Part shown: in pieces, positions 40,799 to 41,914 of the stretch
Layout of the letters: every line of letters begins with the position of its first letter
How positions within the stretch are numbered: position 1 is the first letter of the stretch
DNA from: Actinomycetes bacterium
GTDB lineage: Bacteria > Actinomycetota > Acidimicrobiia > Acidimicrobiales > UBA8190
Reading direction: 5' to 3'
Length of the DNA: 41,914 nucleotides
NCBI GenBank assembly: GCA_021819525.1
Contig: JAKAQW010000010.1
Coordinates: 1-41,914 of the forward strand
Translations under genes and position numbers: made by a program
The notes under the pieces: model-generated
What the model was told of the DNA's origin: nothing
The model's input: only the letters and a program-made list of their open reading frames with translations
The model's database searches: none

Positions 40799-40825
40799 TG
40801 TGCGCACAGCACAGCATGCATGCTG
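40799..40825. promoter_or_regulatory. Pair of perfect palindromes upstream of the three-gene operon
   Basis: TGTGCGCACA (40799-40808) and CAGCATGCATGCTG (40812-40825, 14 bp) are perfect palindromes three bases apart, 139-165 bp upstream of GTG 40660. They could be operators. The rest of 40661-40950 shows no convincing gene. Confidence 0.45.
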
Positions 40826-40950
40826 CTACAGCCCGCGAGGAGGCGAACATACAGGTGGTCCGGGCCGGCCGCACGGCAGTCGGGATGGAACGATCTGATC
40901 ACGCGAGATCCCTCTTCCAAGTTCCTCCTGGGAATGCGGATGCTGTGCGC

Positions 40951-40983
40951 ATGGCAAGGGTCAACATCACGATGCCCGACGTA
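40951..40983 (+). pseudogene. Antitoxin N-terminal fragment
   Basis: ATG 40951 begins MARVNITMPD, the exact opening expected for a ribbon-helix-helix-type antitoxin, then diverges into unrelated sequence. Downstream (to ~41108) the plus strand reads TWDYIRTLRRIVAGRRRERG and RLARVAAWFE in a different frame, another unrecognised fragment. Complementary to the C-terminal remnant at 38304. Confidence 0.45.
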
Positions 40984-41108
40984 TGTGTTCTGCGACACCC
41001 GCGTCTACCTGGGACTATATCCGTACGCTCCGCCGCATTGTTGCGGGCCGGCGCCGCGAGCGGGGGTGCCGGTTGGCTCGGGTGGCGGCCTGGTTCGAAA
41101 CGGGGAGC

Positions 41109-41495
41109 CTACCGGGGACGCTGTGGTGGGCGACGGTTGCGCCGGGGTGGCCAGTAGGCGTCGTTAGCGCGAACGCCGAGGTAGCTTGTCCCGAGGCGGG
41201 CCCTGGAGATAGCTACCCACCAACGGCACCGCTCACCGTAGGTGTCGATGCCGTCGAAGGTGAAGCGACCCTCGTCGAGCGCCACGATCAGCCCGTAGTC
41301 AGCTTCGTCGCCTTTGAATTGGTTCACGACCGCGATGTACAAGGTAGGTGGAGCGTCGGGCGCCGGCGCACGATCGGCGGAGGCGTGGCCCACCGAGGGC
41401 CGCTCGAGCCACTCCTGGAGGCATTGGGCGGCGCCCATCGGGCTCGAGTGGTGGGTTTGGAGCCCGCGGATCATCGGGTGAACGGTTCTCCGGTC
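41109..41495 (-). pseudogene. UvrD-type helicase C-terminal fragment
   Basis: The minus strand reads TLYIAVVNQFKGDEADYGLI (helicase motif V with QFKG-E-D) and GERCRWWVAISRARLG (motif VI), then a basic end. Motifs I-IV are absent; upstream the DNA becomes the IS607-type element. The end near 41495 is approximate. This is the larger of two related helicase remnants in the island. Confidence 0.65.
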
Positions 41496-41565
41496 GCGTG
41501 ATGTGGCCGCCAGGTGGTCTGCCGCCAGGGCGGGGGTCGGGGACTGCTGTCGTAGAACTAGGCGA

Positions 41566-41571
41566 TACACT
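41566..41571 (+). promoter_or_regulatory. -10-like TACACT before the IS607-type recombinase
   Basis: TACACT in CGATACACTGC stands 34 bp upstream of the GTG at 41605. A clear -35 is not seen. Confidence 0.4.
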
Positions 41572-41604
41572 GCAAACACACGTTCTCGTGACCATGCTGG
41601 GAGC

Positions 41605-41914
41605 GTGAACTTGACCGAGTGGGCCAGGCGCCAGGGCATCCATCCGCAGACCGCGTACCGGTGGTTCCATGCGGGGACACTCCCCGTCCCGGCTGTTCGA
41701 GCCAACCAGCGGACGGTCCTCGTCTCCCCCGACACAGCGCCAGCAGCGCCCAGCGCAGCCCTCGGGCTCTACGCGCGCGTTTCGTCACATGACCAGCGAG
41801 GCGACCTGGACCGCCAGGTGGCGAGGCTGTCGGAGTGGGCGGCGAAGGCCGGTCACCCAGTTGTCCGGGTGGAAGCCGAGGTCGGTTCGGGGATGAACGG
41901 CTCGCGCTCGAAGC
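41605..41914 (+). CDS. tnpA: IS607-family serine recombinase (TnpA), cut by window end
   Basis: A partial protein of about 103 residues from GTG 41605. An N-terminal MerR-like helix-turn-helix (LTEWARRQGIHPQTAYRWFH, then AGTLPVPA) is joined to a serine recombinase catalytic domain starting LYARVSSHDQRGDLDRQVAR, where a Ser in ARVSS is the nucleophile. This HTH-first order is specific to IS607-type transposases. The frame is open at the window edge, so completeness cannot be judged. These elements often carry a tnpB (RNA-guided nuclease ancestor) next; that would lie outside. Confidence 0.88.
   Translation, partial: MNLTEWARRQGIHPQTAYRWFHAGTLPVPAVRANQRTVLVSPDTAPAAPSAALGLYARVSSHDQRGDLDRQVARLSEWAAKAGHPVVRVEAEVGSGMNGSRSK

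Noticed and set aside
40685-41167. Plus-strand open frames upstream of the three-gene operon
   Set aside because: Composition is irregular and no frame has a ribosome site with protein-like sequence, apart from the ten-residue antitoxin start at 40951.
34417-41914. A second copy of the tRNA-Pro 3' end (attR) inside the window
   Set aside because: I looked for the T-arm/acceptor sequence downstream and did not find it; the right boundary of the element must lie outside or has been lost.

Overview
This window looks like chromosomal DNA of a GC-rich actinobacterium, most plausibly of the Acidimicrobiia type. Many genes start with GTG. Neighbouring genes repeatedly overlap by 4 bp (GTGA/ATGA). 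The first 25 kb follow, in order, the Mycobacterium tuberculosis block Rv1692-Rv1713: HAD-IIA phosphatase, tlyA, NAD kinase, recN, pyrG, Nudix ADP-ribose hydrolase, xerD, scpA, scpB, rluB, cmk and der. Extra genes are interleaved (TraR/DksA zinc finger, site-2 protease, trpS, aroH, tyrA, acyltransferase, ispH, DUF512). The species assignment is inference from synteny and composition.

Layout. 0.2-4.8 kb: a membrane-anchored CAP-like protein, a nitroreductase, an unknown gene, a HAD phosphatase and a protein with a histone H1-like Lys/Ala tail. 4.8-13.5 kb: tlyA-nadK-recN, pyrG, Nudix-xerD, TraR-like and an M50 protease. 13.5-14.7 kb: trpS on the minus strand. 14.9-20.3 kb: a tightly coupled run scpA-scpB-rluB-aroH-tyrA-cmk-plsC-like (chromosome segregation, rRNA modification, aromatic amino acids, CTP supply, phospholipids). 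20.5-25.0 kb: ispH (minus), then DUF512-der-zinc-ribbon protein. 25.1-34.0 kb: acetyl-CoA synthetase (minus), then an ErcA-like iron alcohol dehydrogenase overlapping a histidine kinase/LuxR-type regulator pair, a glutathione-independent formaldehyde dehydrogenase and a MIP channel with two altered NPA boxes. This reads as an alcohol/aldehyde oxidation and sensing module.

From 34.4 kb to the end the character changes to an accessory island. A tRNA-Pro(GGG) is followed by a tyrosine integrase that looks 5'-truncated. Then come toxin-antitoxin modules (RelE/Phd; RHH/Doc), gene fragments (UvrD-type helicase C-termini, a low-molecular-weight phosphatase, antitoxin pieces, a ParE/Phd pair damaged at both ends), an uncharacterised three-gene minus-strand block, and the start of an IS607-type serine recombinase cut by the window edge.

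The most striking cross-cutting feature is tandem repeats expanded in frame inside or at the ends of core genes: about 80 residues inside trpS, an Asp/Ala/Pro linker in der, a Glu/Arg tail on cmk, a Gly-rich head on the M50 protease, a Lys/Ala tail at 4.3 kb, and non-coding arrays after recN and before scpA. A 138-bp MITE-like element with 26-bp perfect inverted repeats lies upstream of the MIP gene. No CRISPR array, rRNA gene or complete prophage was seen.
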